Below are positions 31,626-33,145 of a DNA stretch of 33,145 bases, piece by piece. The stretch spans positions 1 through 33,145 of the forward strand of contig NZ_JAUYQU010000206.1 in assembly GCF_030697065.1 (NCBI RefSeq), given 5' to 3'. Every line of letters starts with the position of its first letter. Position 1 is the stretch's first letter. The notes under the pieces were generated by a model, which was given only the letters and a program-made list of their open reading frames with translations, did not search any database and was not told the DNA's origin. Source of the stretch: Bradyrhizobium sp. (GTDB lineage Bacteria; Pseudomonadota; Alphaproteobacteria; Rhizobiales; Xanthobacteraceae). A program made the translations under genes and the position numbers.

Positions 31626-32369
31626 ATGGCTGAAGGTCGCGGGGTAGCGGTGCTGGTCGGCGCCGGTGATGCCATCGGCGCCGCGGTCGCCCGGCGGTTC
31701 GCGCGCGGCGGCTATGCGGTTTGCATCGCCCGCCGCGACGCCGCCAAGTCGAACGGATTGATCGAGGAGTTGAAAGCCGAAGGCCACGAGGTTCACGCCT
31801 TCAGCGTCGACGCCCGTCAGGAGGCCGAGGTCCAGGGCCTGTTTGCCCTGGTCGAGGAAACCATCGGACCGATCGAGGTCGGTCTGTTCAATGCCGGTTC
31901 GAACGTCAACAAGCCGCTGCTGGAAACCACCGGGAAACTGTTCTTCAAGGCATGGGAGCTGGCCTGTTATGCCGGGTTTCTGGTCGGTCGCGAGGCCACG
32001 CGCCACATGCTGACGCGAGGCCGCGGCACCATACTGTTCACAGGTGCGACCGCCAGCATCCGCGGCGGCAAGGGTTTTGCGGCATTTTCGTCGGCCAAGT
32101 TCGGGCTGCGCGCGCTGGCGCAGGCGATGGCCCGTGAACTCGGTCCGAAGAACATCCACGTCGTGCATCTGCTGATCGACGCCGGCGTCGACAGCGAGGC
32201 GATCCATCAGCGCATGAAAGCGGCGAAAGGAATCGAGGCCAGCGATATCCCGCCGGACAGCCTGACTAGGACCGAGTCGATCGCGGAGGCGTACTGGTTC
32301 GCCCTTCACCAGGCCCGGGACGGCTGGACCCACGAACTGGATTTACGGCCCTCCGTGGAGAAATGGTGA
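31626..32369 (+). CDS. SDR-family protein lacking the catalytic Tyr, paralogue
   Basis: 247 residues. VLVGAGDAIGAAVARRF (9-25) is the modified Rossmann motif. FTGATASIRGG, then GFAAFSSAKFGLRALAQ, has F154xxxK158 in place of YxxxK, as in its paralogue at 29049. Both share the long run GPKNIHV and the ending with EKW, so they arose by duplication. The start follows GGGGGGCG. It is divergent from the ligase. Its stop lies one base before the GST start, so the two genes form an operon. A reductase role is doubtful without Tyr; it may be a non-catalytic or altered enzyme. Confidence 0.85.
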   Translation: MAEGRGVAVLVGAGDAIGAAVARRFARGGYAVCIARRDAAKSNGLIEELKAEGHEVHAFSVDARQEAEVQGLFALVEETIGPIEVGLFNAGSNVNKPLLETTGKLFFKAWELACYAGFLVGREATRHMLTRGRGTILFTGATASIRGGKGFAAFSSAKFGLRALAQAMARELGPKNIHVVHLLIDAGVDSEAIHQRMKAAKGIEASDIPPDSLTRTESIAEAYWFALHQARDGWTHELDLRPSVEKW

Positions 32370-32370
32370 G

Positions 32371-33048
32371 ATGGCAGCCTTACCCGACCTGACGCTGTGG
32401 GGCGTGGGAACCAGCCGCACCATTCGTCCGCACTGGGCGATGCACGAACTGGGCCTCACCTACAAGACGAAGCCGATCGGACCGCGGACCGGCGAAACCA
32501 AGACCGCGGAATATACAAGGCTCAATCCCCGCCAGAAGGTGCCGCTGCTCCAGGACGGCGACTTCTGCATCGGGGAAAGTGCCGCGATCGTCGCCTATCT
32601 CTCGCAGATGTATTCGACGCCGGAGCGATCCCTGATTCCCGAAGCGCCGCGTGAGCACGCGAAGTGGCTGGAGTGGTGCTTTTTCATCGTGGCGGAACTG
32701 GATTCGACCAGCCTTTACGTGATGCGCCGGCATCGCGCCGACGCGCTCGGCCCGATCTATGGCGTCGCACCCGAGGTGGCGGCCAAGGCGGGCGAATATT
32801 TCCGCGAGCAATTGCGTCATGTCGAGGTGGCGCTGGCGGACGGTCGCACGTTCCTGATGGGCGACAGGTTCACCAGCGCCGACATCCTGCTGACGACCTG
32901 CCTGGAATGGGCCATCGTCTATGGCGTCGGCATTTGCGACAATGCGCAACCCTACCTCGAGCGCATCCGGACCCGTCCGGCCTATCAGCTCGCCAAGACG
33001 GCGAACGTCGCCCTGGCGCCGATCGTTCCGGTGCAGCAAAAGGCGTGA
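32371..33048 (+). CDS. Glutathione S-transferase family protein
   Basis: 225 residues. The N-terminal thioredoxin-like domain shows LTLWGVGTSRTIRPHWAMHE (8-27), KVPLL with the cis-Pro, and GESAAIVAYLSQMY with the Glu-Ser pair that binds glutathione. The C-terminal half is the all-helical domain with FTSADILLTTCLEWA, the usual N-capping region. It starts one base after the SDR stop (TGA-G-ATG) and so shares its transcript. The likely role is conjugation or isomerisation of a reactive intermediate in the same pathway (inference). Confidence 0.9.
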   Translation: MAALPDLTLWGVGTSRTIRPHWAMHELGLTYKTKPIGPRTGETKTAEYTRLNPRQKVPLLQDGDFCIGESAAIVAYLSQMYSTPERSLIPEAPREHAKWLEWCFFIVAELDSTSLYVMRRHRADALGPIYGVAPEVAAKAGEYFREQLRHVEVALADGRTFLMGDRFTSADILLTTCLEWAIVYGVGICDNAQPYLERIRTRPAYQLAKTANVALAPIVPVQQKA

Positions 33049-33090
33049 TCGTCCGTCGATCGTGGTTATCCGTTCACCTGAACCTGCGCG

Positions 33091-33145
33091 CTTTCCTTCT
33101 CCCCTCCTCCCGCGAAGCGGTGGGGAGGGGTCGGGGGTGGGGGGT
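33091..33145 (+). repeat. GC-rich palindromic repeat, copy 3
   Basis: CTTTCCTTCTCCCCTCCTCC, CGCGAAGC, GGTGGGGAGGGG and TC-GGGGG-T-GGGGGG (33122-33144). It is almost the same as copy 1 and is cut by the window's end. It follows the GST gene, where it might also act as a 3' RNA end. Confidence 0.8.

Overview
The window looks like chromosomal DNA of an alphaproteobacterium close to Bradyrhizobium. The DNA is GC-rich. It has a GcrA-family regulator, GANTC-type regulatory context, many acyl-CoA, TRAP and Mo-hydroxylase catabolic genes, and two dispersed-repeat families that I remember from Bradyrhizobiaceae genomes (an assignment from memory, not from a search). I see no rRNA, tRNA, CRISPR array, transposase or phage structural gene.

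Layout. 1-2.5 kb: one copy of a ~340 bp dispersed repeat, then small hypothetical genes and a phasin. 2.5-5.3 kb: an FMN-dependent 2-hydroxyacid dehydrogenase with a terminator, two doubtful small ORFs, and a GlxA-type (DJ-1/PfpI plus AraC) regulator. 5.35-8.45 kb: a tightly packed four-gene operon (GNAT-like protein, MFS transporter, YqcI/YcgG/GntA-family protein, cupin), divergent from the GlxA regulator. This is the best candidate here for an undescribed small-molecule system. 8.5-8.9 kb: two small divergent genes with start codons only 25 bp apart. 9.0-13.4 kb: a TRAP transporter (dctPQM) followed by a CaiB/BaiF CoA-transferase, probably uptake and CoA activation of an organic acid. 13.6-16.0 kb: a regulatory island with a DUF6456-like protein, a GcrA-family protein, and a divergent HTH/S24 LexA-like repressor over a perfect 17 bp palindrome. 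16.2-16.9 kb: a truncated zinc-alcohol-dehydrogenase pseudogene running into an NTF2-like gene.

16.9-26.4 kb is a catabolic block of two divergent pairs of operons: a three-subunit Mo hydroxylase against an LLM flavin monooxygenase plus PuuE-like deacetylase, and a two-component flavin monooxygenase plus TetR regulator against a 3-hydroxyisobutyrate-dehydrogenase-like enzyme. The two divergent promoters share a TTGTTTATCG-N2-YGAT motif, so I infer one TetR regulon acting on a heterocyclic or amide-containing substrate. 26.4-27.0 kb is the second, inverted copy of the dispersed repeat. 27.0-33.1 kb encodes an enoyl-CoA hydratase/isomerase, a nitronate-monooxygenase-like enzyme, an acyl-CoA ligase, two paralogous SDRs that both lack the catalytic Tyr, and a GST. 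A GC-rich palindromic repeat with G-quadruplex-type G-tracts occurs three times in this last part.

All functions are family-level readings made by eye. No database search or alignment program was used.
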